Positions 7,470 through 16,249 of a DNA stretch of 34,108 bases are shown here, one piece after another. Source of the stretch: Anaerolineaceae bacterium (lineage in GTDB: Bacteria > Chloroflexota > Anaerolineae > Anaerolineales > Villigracilaceae); assembly GCA_009885445.1 (NCBI GenBank), contig VFKQ01000264.1, positions 1-34,108 on the forward strand. Direction: 5' to 3'. Below the pieces are notes generated by a model, which did not search any database, was not told the DNA's origin, and saw only the letters and a list, made by a program, of their open reading frames with translations. The stretch's first letter is position 1; every line of letters starts with the position of its first letter. The position numbers were made by a program, and so were the translations under genes.

Positions 7470-8414
7470 ATGATCCGTGTTACAGATTTAACCAAAGACT
7501 ATGGCCCGCGCAGAGCATTGCACAGCCTGAGCTTTGAAGCCAGGCAAGGTGAGATTATCGGCTTTCTCGGCCCCAACGGCGCCGGCAAGACGACCACCAT
7601 GCGCATCCTCACCGGTTACATGCCACCCACTTCTGGCGAGGCCATTGTGGCCGGTTATAACGTGATGGAGGAATCCATTGAGGTGCGCAAACGCGTGGGC
7701 TACCTGCCCGAGACAGTTCCGCTGTACAACGAAATGGTCGTCCAGGATTTCTTGAAGTTTATGGCCGAGTTGCGCCATATCCCCAACCCTGAAGAAAGCG
7801 TGGCGGACGCACTCAACATGGTGGGCATGACTGAGCGCGCCAAGGGTTACATTGGCAATCTGTCGAAAGGCATGCGCCAGCGTATTGGTCTGGCCCAGGC
7901 GCTGATTCACCGTCCCGAAGTTTTGATTCTCGACGAACCCAGCATCGGCCTCGACCCGGGGCAGGTGGTGGAACTGCGCAAGATTATCCGCGAGATCGGC
8001 AGAGAGCGCACGGTGTTGCTTTCCACGCACATCCTTTCGGAAGCCCAGCAAATTTGTGACCGAGTCATCATCATCAACAAGGGCAAAATCGTCGTGGAGG
8101 ATACGCCCGAGAATCTGCAAGCCCGCCTCGTGGGCGGCGAGCGCGTCGTCCTGCGTGTGCGCGGTGATGCGGCGGAACTCTCAGCGAAGATAGAGCAGGT
8201 GAAGGGCGTCCAACGGCTTAAGTCGAACCCCGATGGGAGTCTCGAGTTTGAATATCTGCCCGGGCACGACGTACGTCCTGAAGTGGCCAAGATCATTACT
8301 AACGGCGGCTACGAGATGCTCGAAATGAAAACCTTGAGCCTGAGCCTTGAGGATATCTTCCTTGAATTAACCAAGGAACAAGTTGTTACGCCCAAAAAGA
8401 AAAGACGGTTGTGA
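7470..8414 (+). CDS. ABC transporter ATP-binding protein, GldA-like
   Basis: 314 residues from the ATG at 7470, chosen because AAGGAG sits 5 bases before it; the longer frame from 7350 would overlap the promoter. Walker A is G-P-N-G-A-G-K-T-T (about 34-42), the signature L-S-K-G-M-R-Q-R-I-G-L about 134-144, and Walker B L-I-L-D-E-P-S-I-G-L-D-P about 156-167. The C-terminal extension is typical of ABC-2 ATPases. Together with the next three genes it forms an ABC-2 module of the GldA-GldF-GldG type. In Bacteroidetes GldA/F/G support gliding; in other phyla the substrate is unknown. Confidence 0.93.
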   Translation: MIRVTDLTKDYGPRRALHSLSFEARQGEIIGFLGPNGAGKTTTMRILTGYMPPTSGEAIVAGYNVMEESIEVRKRVGYLPETVPLYNEMVVQDFLKFMAELRHIPNPEESVADALNMVGMTERAKGYIGNLSKGMRQRIGLAQALIHRPEVLILDEPSIGLDPGQVVELRKIIREIGRERTVLLSTHILSEAQQICDRVIIINKGKIVVEDTPENLQARLVGGERVVLRVRGDAAELSAKIEQVKGVQRLKSNPDGSLEFEYLPGHDVRPEVAKIITNGGYEMLEMKTLSLSLEDIFLELTKEQVVTPKKKRRL

Positions 8415-8422
8415 GGTTTCCC

Positions 8423-9178
8423 ATGAAAAATATTTGGACCATCGCAAAACGCGAATACGATAACTACTTTGCCAGCCCGCTTGCTTACGTGATCGCGGCT
8501 GGTTTGCTCTTTCTTCTCGGAGGAATCTTCCTCATCATCCTGCAAGGTTCCATCCAGCAGGCTATCTTTGGCGGCGGCACTCCCGTGGACATTGGTTTTA
8601 TAAATCAATGGTTCTACTATCTGTTGCTATGGACAGTCCCCGCGCTAACCATGCGCCTGATCTCGGACGAGAATCGCACCGGCACGCTCGAGCTTCTGCT
8701 CACGGCCCCGGTGCGCGACTTTGAATTGGTCATCGGCAAGTGGCTGGGCAGTTTCTTGTATATTCTCAGCGTGATTGGCGTCAGCTTCATCTTTGCCATC
8801 GTGGCCAACTATCTGGCCGAGCCGGGCATTGACCAGGTGAAGATGATGTCTTCGTACCTGGGTTTGATTCTGATTGCCGGCGCACTGCTGGCGTTGGGTA
8901 CGGGCATTTCTGCATTGTTCAATAATCAGATTGCGGCCTTCTTTGTCACGCTCGCGCTCTTCATTGTTCTGTGGTTGCTAATCGGAATCCCGGCCAGTTT
9001 TTTCCCCAGCAATCCGGCCATCGGTGACGTGTTCCGCTATCTTCAAATCGGCAATCATTACGAGAGCACTTTCAATGCCGGTGTGCTTTACCTTTCAGAT
9101 GTAATTTACTTTCTCAGCCTGATCGCCATTGGCCTGTTCACCGGCGTCACGGCTGTTGACTCGCGGAGATGGCGCTAA
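8423..9178 (+). CDS. ABC-2 transporter permease, GldF-like
   Basis: 251 residues from the ATG at 8423, preceded by GAGG 6 bases away; a GTG at 8411 that overlaps the ATPase stop is the alternative. It begins M-K-N-I-W-T-I-A-K-R-E-Y-D-N-Y-F-A-S-P-L-A-Y, the usual ABC-2 permease start, and has about six membrane helices. R-T-G-T-L-E-L-L-L-T-A-P-V is the conserved ABC-2 cytoplasmic motif. It is the membrane channel partner of the ATPase encoded just upstream. Confidence 0.92.
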   Translation: MKNIWTIAKREYDNYFASPLAYVIAAGLLFLLGGIFLIILQGSIQQAIFGGGTPVDIGFINQWFYYLLLWTVPALTMRLISDENRTGTLELLLTAPVRDFELVIGKWLGSFLYILSVIGVSFIFAIVANYLAEPGIDQVKMMSSYLGLILIAGALLALGTGISALFNNQIAAFFVTLALFIVLWLLIGIPASFFPSNPAIGDVFRYLQIGNHYESTFNAGVLYLSDVIYFLSLIAIGLFTGVTAVDSRRWR

Positions 9179-10788
9179 TGAATAACGGACGCAACTACAA
9201 CTACTCCTACCTCACACTGGCGCTGGCTGGAGTGGCGCTGATCGTCACCCTGCTGGCATGGTTCGCCAAACTTGCAATCGGCAATGGGTTCTTGCTCTCG
9301 TTCAACCCCGACACCGTGGACTTGACCCTGCAAATCAGCGGCATGATCACCGTAATCAGCGCCGCCGCATATGCTTTCATGGAACCAGACGCGGTGCGCG
9401 ATTTTATGGGCACGCGGCAGGCGCGTTATGGCGCTAATCTGACGGTGATGACGTTGGCCTTCGTGGGTATTATCATCTTTGCCAACAGCATCGTTTACTC
9501 AGCCGATAATCCGCTCAAGTTGGATCTGACCGAGAGCAAAGAAAACACGCTTAGCCCCGAATTGACTCGCGCACTGGATACCCTGCCCGCCAAACTCACG
9601 GCCACAGCCTTCTTTTCTTCGCAGGCCTCTGATATAGAGGCGCGTAAACTCTTACAAAGCATGAAAGCCAGCGCCGGCGGAAAATTTGACTATAGCTTTG
9701 TCAACCCAGATGCAAACCCTGTGGCGGCCAAAGCCGCCGGAGTGACGGGCGATGGCAAAATTGCCCTCGAAATGAACGGCCGCACCGAAGTAGCGGACTA
9801 CGCCGACGAAGGCGAAATTTTGCTGGCCATAGTGCGCATCCTCAACCCTGAAAATCGCACGGTGTATTTCCTCATCGGTCACGGTGAAGCAGATATTGAG
9901 GGCAACGGCGACCGCACCATGACCCGCGCCAAAGAAACTCTTGAAAGCAAAAATTACACCGTTAAGACGCTCAACTTGCTGGCCGAAAATAAAATCCCCG
10001 CCGACGCAAAAGCCATCATCATCGCCGGCCCCACCAAGCCCGTCTCGGCCAACGAAGTCAGCTTGCTGGTGAACTATGCCCTGCACGGCGGGGCGTTGAT
10101 TGTCATGGAAGACCCGACGGCCATCAATGATTTCGGCGACGCCATTGATCCCTTGGCGAATTCCTTAAGTCAAATCTGGGGCTTGCGTCTGCGCAATGAC
10201 TTTGTAGTGGATACCGCCAATACCAGCAATGTCGGCGATGTAATTGGCACAAACATGGATTTCAACCACCCGATCACACGCACCATGAACCCCACTCTGC
10301 CGCCCATCATGCACCTGGCGCGCAGTATCGAGATTCTTCCGCGCGAGGGTGTCACCCAATCGGCGCTGGTGCAAACCAGCCTCGGTTATCGCTCGTGGGG
10401 CGAAACAGATTTTACACCGCTGAAAGACCCCAGCGCCGCCCTCGCCTTTGACGAGGGGACCGACGCCGCCGGCCCCGTTGTAGTGGCCGCCGCCATCGAA
10501 AACGCCAACGGCCTCGGCCGCGTAGTCGTCATCGGCAACTCCTTCTTCGCCGACGATCAAGGCTTTGACGTGTACGGCAACGGCGACTTTTTCGTCAACA
10601 GCGTAGACTGGGCCGTGGGCCAGGAAGACACCATTGGCCTGACCCCCAAGCCTCAGATTCCGCGCACGTTAAAGTTACCCTCCGCCAACGTGCTGTTGCT
10701 CATTCAAGCCGGTCTGCTGTGCTTAATTCCCGGCCTCATTCTTGGCTTGGGCGTCTATGCCTGGGCCGTGCGCCGCAAACGAGGCTAA
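9178..10788 (+). CDS. GldG-like ABC-associated protein
   Basis: 536 residues from the ATG at 9178, which overlaps the permease stop (TAATG) and has GGAG 9 bases upstream; an ATG at 9169 lacks spacing for a ribosome site. Three N-terminal helices lie within the first 110 residues. A long extracytoplasmic part contains F-L-I-G-H-G-E-A-D-I-E and L-H-G-G-A-L-I-V-M-E-D-P, the pattern of the GldG/ABC-type uncharacterised transport domain. A C-terminal helix ends in R-R-K-R. It is likely a periplasm-facing partner of the ABC complex. Confidence 0.87.
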   Translation: MNNGRNYNYSYLTLALAGVALIVTLLAWFAKLAIGNGFLLSFNPDTVDLTLQISGMITVISAAAYAFMEPDAVRDFMGTRQARYGANLTVMTLAFVGIIIFANSIVYSADNPLKLDLTESKENTLSPELTRALDTLPAKLTATAFFSSQASDIEARKLLQSMKASAGGKFDYSFVNPDANPVAAKAAGVTGDGKIALEMNGRTEVADYADEGEILLAIVRILNPENRTVYFLIGHGEADIEGNGDRTMTRAKETLESKNYTVKTLNLLAENKIPADAKAIIIAGPTKPVSANEVSLLVNYALHGGALIVMEDPTAINDFGDAIDPLANSLSQIWGLRLRNDFVVDTANTSNVGDVIGTNMDFNHPITRTMNPTLPPIMHLARSIEILPREGVTQSALVQTSLGYRSWGETDFTPLKDPSAALAFDEGTDAAGPVVVAAAIENANGLGRVVVIGNSFFADDQGFDVYGNGDFFVNSVDWAVGQEDTIGLTPKPQIPRTLKLPSANVLLLIQAGLLCLIPGLILGLGVYAWAVRRKRG

Positions 10789-11427
10789 ATGAACACACGC
10801 CCCACGTACATTCTGCTGATCATCTTCCTCGCCCTCGTGGGCTGGTCGCTGTGGCAAAAAAATAACGCAAGCAACATTCCTGAGTCCGAAGTTCCGACCC
10901 AGGCCGCCGCGCCCACATTGGAATACCTCTTCCCCGCCGATCAAGGCATCGTCACCAGCATGCTCATCGAAAACAGTGACGGGGGATCCGTAGCCCTCGA
11001 ACGCGTGGGCGCAAGCTGGAGGTTGACCATGCCCATTTTGGGCGACGCCGATACGGGCGCGGTCGAAGCGGCGGCCAGCCAGCTGACAGCCCTGCTGGTC
11101 GAGACGCGCATCCCGGGTCTGGACCCGGCCGAAGCGGGTTTAACGTCCCCGCGCTTTTCTCTCACTATCGGCTTCAGCGACGGAAGCTTCCGCATCGCCC
11201 TGATCGGCGACGAAACGCCAACCGGCGGCGCCTATTACGTGCGTAAAGATGATGGCGGCATCGTCGTCATTAGCGCCAGCACAATTGATTTTCTGACCAG
11301 CATGATTGATAACCTACCCCTGCCGCCTACCGCAATTCCCACAGCAACACCCACCTCGGCGCCCGTTACAGAAACTCTGCAACCCCCCGCCACCCTTGAA
11401 TCGGCAACCGCAACGAAAACGCCATAA
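10789..11427 (+). CDS. DUF4340 domain protein
   Basis: 212 residues, starting directly after the GldG-like stop. An N-terminal helix (about 6-22) anchors an extracytoplasmic domain with W-R-L-T-M-P-I-L-G-D-A-D and later Y-Y-V-R-K-D-D-G-G-I-V-V-I, typical of DUF4340. The C-terminal 40 residues are a proline/threonine/alanine-rich low-complexity tail. DUF4340 proteins regularly follow GldG-like genes, so the four genes probably form one complex. Low-complexity tails of this kind are often cell-surface linkers. Confidence 0.8.
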   Translation: MNTRPTYILLIIFLALVGWSLWQKNNASNIPESEVPTQAAAPTLEYLFPADQGIVTSMLIENSDGGSVALERVGASWRLTMPILGDADTGAVEAAASQLTALLVETRIPGLDPAEAGLTSPRFSLTIGFSDGSFRIALIGDETPTGGAYYVRKDDGGIVVISASTIDFLTSMIDNLPLPPTAIPTATPTSAPVTETLQPPATLESATATKTP

Positions 11428-11492
11428 AAGGGTCTTGTATTTCACAAGAAAAAAGCGTAATGTGTAATAGGCCTCTGCAATGAATTTCTTAC

Positions 11493-11542
11493 GCCACAGA
11501 GAGCACAGAGAAACACTCAAAAGACTCTGTGAACTCTGTGGC
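11493..11542. repeat. Dispersed inverted repeat, GCCACAGAG family (copy 2)
   Basis: Begins GCCACAGAGAGCACAGAG and ends CTCTGTGAACTCTGTGGC. Same arms as the copy at 7184-7269 with a shorter centre. It lies after the ABC operon and may help end its transcript. Confidence 0.75.
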
Positions 11543-11613
11543 TGGGATTTGCCCCATCGCGCAAGAAGTCTAATAAAAAAAATCTCTACCGTACAAATGT
11601 AAGTAATTCCCAT

Positions 11614-11693
11614 CATTGCGAGGGCGCACTGGCCCGAAGCAATCTCATTGTAAATACTGGGATTGCTTCGTCGGGAGTACCCTCCTCGCAATA
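11614..11693. repeat. Long inverted repeat, ATTGCGAGG family
   Basis: CATTGCGAGGGCGCACTGG and CGAAGCAATC on the left match GATTGCTTCG and CCCTCCTCGCAAT on the right. The roughly 80-base element would fold into a long imperfect hairpin. It looks like a dispersed repeat of the kind seen in Chloroflexota gaps, a comparison made from memory. It lies just upstream of rpoD, so it is in or near the rpoD leader. Confidence 0.65.
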
Positions 11694-11735
11694 ACAAATT
11701 TACAGTAGAGAAATACAAAAAAACTGGATGTGTAA

Positions 11736-12947
11736 ATGGACATGGAAAAAATATTGATCGTTGACGAGGAAGAAGAATTTCCCGCGATCGCCCGACTCGT
11801 TGAGCTGGGTCGCCAGAAGTCTTATGTGACGCTGGACGACATTTTGCATTTCTTCCCCGAAGCCGAGCAGGATGTGGAGCAATTGGAGGAGGCCTTTTCG
11901 GCCTTGCTCAGCGCCGGCATCCCCTTCGTCGAAGACGCTGTCAGCGCCGAACCCACCGAAGACGAACTCGTGGCGGTGGAGGAAATTGAGGCCGAAGTTG
12001 AAGTTAACCCGGGCCTCGACGACTACCTGGCCAACATTGACACCGACGACACCATCGGCCTGTACCTCAAAGAGGTCAGCCGCGTACCCCTGCTGACCGC
12101 CCCTGAGGAAGTCACACTCGCCCAGCGCATTGAGCGCGGACGTAATTCCCGCGAAGAACTGGCTAAGGGCGCCGTCACCCCCAAGCGTCGCGGCGATTTG
12201 CGCGGCCAAATTGAAGACGGCTGGGCCGCGCGCGAACACCTCATCACGGCCAACTCACGTTTGGTGATTTCGGTGGCAAAGAAATACATGGGACGCGGTG
12301 TGCCCTTTTTGGATTTGATTCAGGAAGGCAACATCGGCCTGATTCGCGCCACCAAGAAATTTGACTATCGCCGCGGGCACAAGTTCTCCACCTACGCCAC
12401 CTGGTGGATTCGTCAGGCCGTCACGCGCGCCATCGCCGATCAGGGACGCACCATCCGCGTGCCCGTGCACATGGGCGACCAGATCAACAAACTCCTGCGC
12501 GTGCAACATCAGCTCACTCAGCGTCTGGGCCGCGAACCCTCGGTGGAAGAACTCGCTGAGGCGCTCGAGGTGCCACCGAAGAAAGTTGAAAATATGATTC
12601 AGGTGGCGCGCCGTCCGCTCTCGCTCGAGACGCCCACCGACGACGAGGAAGATTCTGTGCTCGGCGACTTCATCGAAGACGACGAGGCTCCCCCACCCGA
12701 CGAGACCGCCACTTACAACCTGCTCAAGGAACATCTTGGCGAAGTGCTCAACGGACTTCCGCCACGCGAGGTGCGCATCCTGCAATTACGCTACGGCCTG
12801 CTCGACGGACAAGCCTACACGCTGGAGGAAGTCGGTCGCAAGATGGGCGTGACGCGCGAACGCGTGCGCCAAATCGAAGCGCAGGCACTCAGTCGTCTAC
12901 GTCACCCGTCTATTCGGCGCAAGTTGCGCGATTATTTGGGCGAATAG
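11736..12947 (+). CDS. rpoD: RNA polymerase primary sigma factor (RpoD/SigA)
   Basis: 403 residues. An acidic region 1.1-like N-terminus (about 10-95) is followed by region 1.2 with D-T-I-G-L-Y-L-K-E-V-S-R-V-P-L-L-T. Region 2 contains N-S-R-L-V-I-S-V-A-K-K-Y, G-N-I-G-L-I-R-A, F-S-T-Y-A-T-W-W-I-R-Q-A (about 170-235), and region 3 follows with P-S-V-E-E-L-A. Region 4.2 has the helix-turn-helix L-E-E-V-G-R-K-M-G-V-T-R-E-R-V-R-Q-I-E (about 362-380). The presence of regions 1.1 and 1.2 supports the housekeeping factor rather than a minor paralogue. It stands alone and converges on the cytochrome oxidase cluster. Confidence 0.95.
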   Translation: MDMEKILIVDEEEEFPAIARLVELGRQKSYVTLDDILHFFPEAEQDVEQLEEAFSALLSAGIPFVEDAVSAEPTEDELVAVEEIEAEVEVNPGLDDYLANIDTDDTIGLYLKEVSRVPLLTAPEEVTLAQRIERGRNSREELAKGAVTPKRRGDLRGQIEDGWAAREHLITANSRLVISVAKKYMGRGVPFLDLIQEGNIGLIRATKKFDYRRGHKFSTYATWWIRQAVTRAIADQGRTIRVPVHMGDQINKLLRVQHQLTQRLGREPSVEELAEALEVPPKKVENMIQVARRPLSLETPTDDEEDSVLGDFIEDDEAPPPDETATYNLLKEHLGEVLNGLPPREVRILQLRYGLLDGQAYTLEEVGRKMGVTRERVRQIEAQALSRLRHPSIRRKLRDYLGE

Positions 12948-13044
12948 ACAACACGGCAACGACAGCCTTCTGGCGCGCCCGAATATTTTTACAATGCTTG
13001 TATGGTTTTCTGGACTCCACCACCCTCATTTTGCGCCGCTGACA

Positions 13045-13078
13045 AAAACTCCCGACAGTAACCTGTCGGGAGTTTTTT
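13045..13078. terminator. Bidirectional Rho-independent terminator
   Basis: The arms AAAACTCCCGACAG and CTGTCGGGAGTTTT pair perfectly around TAAC, with a T-run on the right and an A-run on the left. It lies between the converging rpoD and ctaA/ctaB genes and would stop transcripts from both sides. Confidence 0.93.
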
Positions 13079-13100
13079 AATTTTACGCAATTTCCAGCGC

Positions 13101-14420
13101 TCACACCATCGCGTCAATCATAAAAGCCACGAACAAAAACAATAGATACATGCTCGACCAGCGATACATTTGCCAGGCCACTTTATTGCCTTCGATTTTG
13201 AGCACGCGCCACGCGGCCCAGATCATCCACAAACCCAGCAGAATCGCCGAGACGAGGTAGATGACGCCCGAAAGTTGGAAGATGGGCAAAAGCAGGGTAA
13301 TCGCAAACAACTCCAACGTGTAGATCCAAATCTGACGGCGCGTCTCGGCCTCGCCGCGCACCACGGGGAGCATGGGCACGCCCGCGCGTGCGTAATCTTC
13401 CCGGCGGACAATCGCCAGCGCCCAGAAGTGCGGCGGCGTCCAAAAGAAGACGATGGCAAACAGCAACAGCGAGACAACGTCCACGCGGCCCGTGGCGGCG
13501 GCCCAGCCCACCATCGGCGGGATGGCCCCTGCCCCTCCGCCGATGACAATATTTTGCACAGTGAGAGTCTTCAGCCAGATGCTGTAAATCACCACGTAAT
13601 AAAAAATTCCAGCCAGTGAAAGCGCGGCGGCGGCGAAATTAACAAAACAAGCCAGCACAAAATAACTGAGCAAACATAACATCAGCGCGAAGGAAAGTCC
13701 TTCAGCGGGAAACATGCGTCCCGCCGCCAGCGGACGATTCTCGGTGCGTTGCATGTTCTTGTCTAAATTGCGATCAATGAATTGATTGAGCGCGCTCGAA
13801 CCACCGGCGGCCAGTGCACCCCCCGTCAGCGTGAAGAAGGCCAGGGGGAACGGCGGCCAGCCGCCCAGTCCGGCGAGAAGCGTGGTGATGGTTGTCGCCA
13901 AAAGCAGGAGCACGACGATCGGCTTGGTCAGCGTCAACAAGTCGCGGGCGCGGAGCCCGAATCCAACTGGCGCATAACTAATCGCTTGCGGAGCATCTGT
14001 CGCCGAAATATAAATTAGCGCGACCAGACCCGCCCACACCAAAACAGAAGTGACGCCGTGCAACACAACCAGATGCAACTGAAAGCCGCGCGCCAATTGC
14101 ACAGAGCCGATTAGCGCTTCGCCAAAATATGCAACACTGATGACTGTGACCAGCGGCAGAATGCGAATGTCGTGACGATAGTTTTTCCAGGCGCTGAAAA
14201 AAAATGCGGTCATCAACAGGCCCGCGCCAATCGCGCTCAACTGATGCGTCAGCGCAAGCCAGCCCGCAGAATTTTCTGGCGCACACAACGGCCACTGCGC
14301 GCAGGCCGATTCAATATTTTGAAGCGTGACCAACCTGCCCAAAATTGTAACTAGCAAAATTGCGCCAGCCACAATCAGGGTCAGCCGCGTAAACGCTGAG
14401 GCGAGTGAAAATTTTTTCAT
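13101..14420 (-). CDS. ctaB: Half-CtaA / CtaB fusion: heme A and heme O synthesis
   Basis: 439 residues in two parts. Residues 1-143 form a four-helix half of a COX15/CtaA heme A synthase: the Cys40-x5-Cys46 pair (C-A-Q-W-P-L-C) and histidines in L-T-H-Q and H-L-V-V-L-H-G are in place. Residues 155-439 are a complete CtaB/COX10 protoheme IX farnesyltransferase, with the prenyltransferase motif N212-x3-D216-x3-D220-x-x-M-x-R-T-x-x-R-P and the later R-R-E-D-Y-A-R-A-G-V-P-M loop. CtaB makes heme O from heme B and CtaA oxidises it to heme A for the oxidase encoded upstream. Whether the half-CtaA is catalytically complete cannot be judged from sequence. ATG overlaps the surf1 stop by four bases. 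Confidence 0.92.
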   Translation of the reverse strand: MKKFSLASAFTRLTLIVAGAILLVTILGRLVTLQNIESACAQWPLCAPENSAGWLALTHQLSAIGAGLLMTAFFFSAWKNYRHDIRILPLVTVISVAYFGEALIGSVQLARGFQLHLVVLHGVTSVLVWAGLVALIYISATDAPQAISYAPVGFGLRARDLLTLTKPIVVLLLLATTITTLLAGLGGWPPFPLAFFTLTGGALAAGGSSALNQFIDRNLDKNMQRTENRPLAAGRMFPAEGLSFALMLCLLSYFVLACFVNFAAAALSLAGIFYYVVIYSIWLKTLTVQNIVIGGGAGAIPPMVGWAAATGRVDVVSLLLFAIVFFWTPPHFWALAIVRREDYARAGVPMLPVVRGEAETRRQIWIYTLELFAITLLLPIFQLSGVIYLVSAILLGLWMIWAAWRVLKIEGNKVAWQMYRWSSMYLLFLFVAFMIDAMV

Positions 14421-15169
14421 ACAAACTGCTTCCTTAAATAAAATGGATAACCGAGCAACATCATCACCGCAAAGCTAAACCATTGTATCGCGTAACCCAT
14501 GTGCGGCCCTTCGCTTAATTCGATCACCGGCTGAAATGGAATCGGCGGCTCATCGTTTGCGGGCGTTGGGTCGAGTTGCAAATACAGCGGCAAAATTTTA
14601 TACGGGATTTGCGCCGCGATGCGCTCGAAGTTTATGAAGTTCCAGAAATCGAGTCTGGATTGATTCGGACTCAGCGTCGGATCGGACAGCCCGCCAAAAG
14701 TGGACTCGCTCATCCCGAGCCGCATCCATCCCCGCGCTCGAAGCGGGCCGGCCACATCGTAGCGACTCCAGCCCGAGGGCGCGTCGTTGCCCTCAGCGGG
14801 GACCCAGCCACGGTCAACGAGAACCGCCCTCCCGTGCGGCAATCGAAGCGGGGTGATGAGGTGATAGCCAAATTCGTTATTGTGAACTTGGTTGCGAATC
14901 GCAAATTGATTCGCAAAGTCGTACATCCCCTCGGCGGAGGCGCGGCGATATTCCTGGGCGGCCACATCCGCATCTGCGCTGATATTTAAATCCAATTCGG
15001 GCAGGGCGCGCATTTCGAGAACGTGCGTGTTGAATTCATGCCGTCCAGCGAGACGATCCAATTGCCAGATGCCGAGGCGCACACACACCGCCGCGCCGAC
15101 GATGACCAGCGCCGTGGTGAGAATCCAGCGCCGCGAAAACATGCGCGGAATCGTGTTGAGCAGGCTCAT
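14417..15169 (-). CDS. SURF1-family oxidase assembly protein
   Basis: 250 residues with an N-terminal helix (about 14-33, ending L-G-I-W-Q-L-D-R-L) and a C-terminal helix (about 225-245), the SURF1 layout. The conserved G-Y-H-L-I-T-P-L and V-L-V-D-R-G-W-V-P lie in the periplasmic part. SURF1 helps insert heme A into subunit I of cytochrome c oxidase. It overlaps both neighbours by four bases, so it is translated as one unit with the cupredoxin-like gene and the ctaA/ctaB fusion. Confidence 0.9.
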   Translation of the reverse strand: MSLLNTIPRMFSRRWILTTALVIVGAAVCVRLGIWQLDRLAGRHEFNTHVLEMRALPELDLNISADADVAAQEYRRASAEGMYDFANQFAIRNQVHNNEFGYHLITPLRLPHGRAVLVDRGWVPAEGNDAPSGWSRYDVAGPLRARGWMRLGMSESTFGGLSDPTLSPNQSRLDFWNFINFERIAAQIPYKILPLYLQLDPTPANDEPPIPFQPVIELSEGPHMGYAIQWFSFAVMMLLGYPFYLRKQFV

Positions 15170-15660
15170 GTCTTTTTTTCTTTGGGTTGCAGAGGCGCGA
15201 TGAAACCATACAACGAAAATAAAATGATCATCGGCAGGGCAGAAAAAATTATGCCTTGCATGCGTGTGACGCCAGTGACAGCGGGGAGCACCGTGAGACC
15301 GAGGGAGTTATCGGCGCGAAACGAGCAGTTGTAAGAAAAGTTTTCCACCTTGTCGAGAGTCAGCGTGGCCGAGGAGCCAGCCGGAATAAAAAACGGGCCG
15401 AGCTGATGCGCGACGCTATCTTGGTTGTCTACAACGAGCATGTCGCCCAAAACAAAAGACAGGCTGGTCGGCATACTCATGTCTGCTTCGCCGTGCGCAA
15501 CACGCTCAGCAGTGCCGGGCGAAATAGTCAGGCGGACAATTTCTGGCGGACGATCTTGCGTGGTGCGCAATATCTCATACGAGATCTCGTTAATTAACAC
15601 TGCCATAACGAGGCCCGCCAAAGCAGAAAATAACAAACGCTTGAGAATAAGTTTACGCAT
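15166..15660 (-). CDS. Membrane-anchored cupredoxin-like protein
   Basis: 164 residues with helices at both ends (about 7-26 and 137-155) and a beta-rich middle. G-D-M-L-V-V-D-N-Q-D-S-V-A-H-Q-L-G-P-F-F-I-P-A-G resembles a cupredoxin strand pair with a metal-site histidine (His85). Y-N-C-S-F-R-A-D-N-S-L-G-L resembles the Cys-containing loop (Cys112), but the usual following His is Arg115 and the usual Met is Leu. So one or two copper ligands appear lost. Its place between sco and surf1 suggests a role in oxidase or CuA assembly. The cupredoxin assignment is inferred. Confidence 0.6.
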   Translation of the reverse strand: MRKLILKRLLFSALAGLVMAVLINEISYEILRTTQDRPPEIVRLTISPGTAERVAHGEADMSMPTSLSFVLGDMLVVDNQDSVAHQLGPFFIPAGSSATLTLDKVENFSYNCSFRADNSLGLTVLPAVTGVTRMQGIIFSALPMIILFSLYGFIAPLQPKEKKT

Positions 15661-15663
15661 GAC

Positions 15664-16239
15664 TTATTGCTTCAACAGCAGACGCAAGTCTGCGGCCATG
15701 TCATCGGCGAACATGTCGGCTAAAAAGGTGAGCACAAAATTACCCGAGCGATCCAACACGTACATGCGATTGGCGTGCGTCTCACCACCGTCCATGACCG
15801 CCACTCCATAGTCTGACCAAACTTTGGCCAACTCTGCGGGCGTGCCGGTGAGGCCGAGAAAAGAGGTGTCGAAATGGCCGAGGAACTCCGCTAGTGAAGC
15901 GGCATCGTCGCGGGCCGGGTCGGTGCTGACGAACAAGACCTGCACGTCTGCGGACTGCTCGCCGAGGATGCCAAAGACCTGCTTCAACTGCCCCATCGCC
16001 AGCGGACATTCCTTGGGGCAATTGGTGTACCCAAAAAAGATGACCACCACTTTTCCGCGTACGTTTTCGAGCGCGAAGGGGTTTCCATTGTGATCAGTGA
16101 GATTAATCGGTTTCGGCGGCAACGGCGGAGAGATGACCGTACCGTGAAATGTTTCTTTTTTTGTTACGAAGAGCAGGCCAGCCATCAGCACAATCGCCCC
16201 GAAAATGGCCGCCAGCCTGAGAAGTTCCTTGCGTAGCAT
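15664..16239 (-). CDS. SCO1/SenC-family copper chaperone
   Basis: 191 residues from the ATG at 16239, chosen for the GGAGG 5 bases upstream; an earlier in-frame start would lie in the terminator stem. An N-terminal helix (about 8-25) anchors a thioredoxin-like domain. The copper ligands are seen: Cys74-x3-Cys78 in Y-T-N-C-P-K-E-C-P and His155 in E-T-H-A-N-R-M-Y-V-L-D. SCO proteins deliver copper to the CuA site of subunit II, which matches coxB in this cluster. It begins the assembly-factor half of the cluster. Confidence 0.93.
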   Translation of the reverse strand: MLRKELLRLAAIFGAIVLMAGLLFVTKKETFHGTVISPPLPPKPINLTDHNGNPFALENVRGKVVVIFFGYTNCPKECPLAMGQLKQVFGILGEQSADVQVLFVSTDPARDDAASLAEFLGHFDTSFLGLTGTPAELAKVWSDYGVAVMDGGETHANRMYVLDRSGNFVLTFLADMFADDMAADLRLLLKQ

Positions 16240-16249
16240 ACATGCCTCC

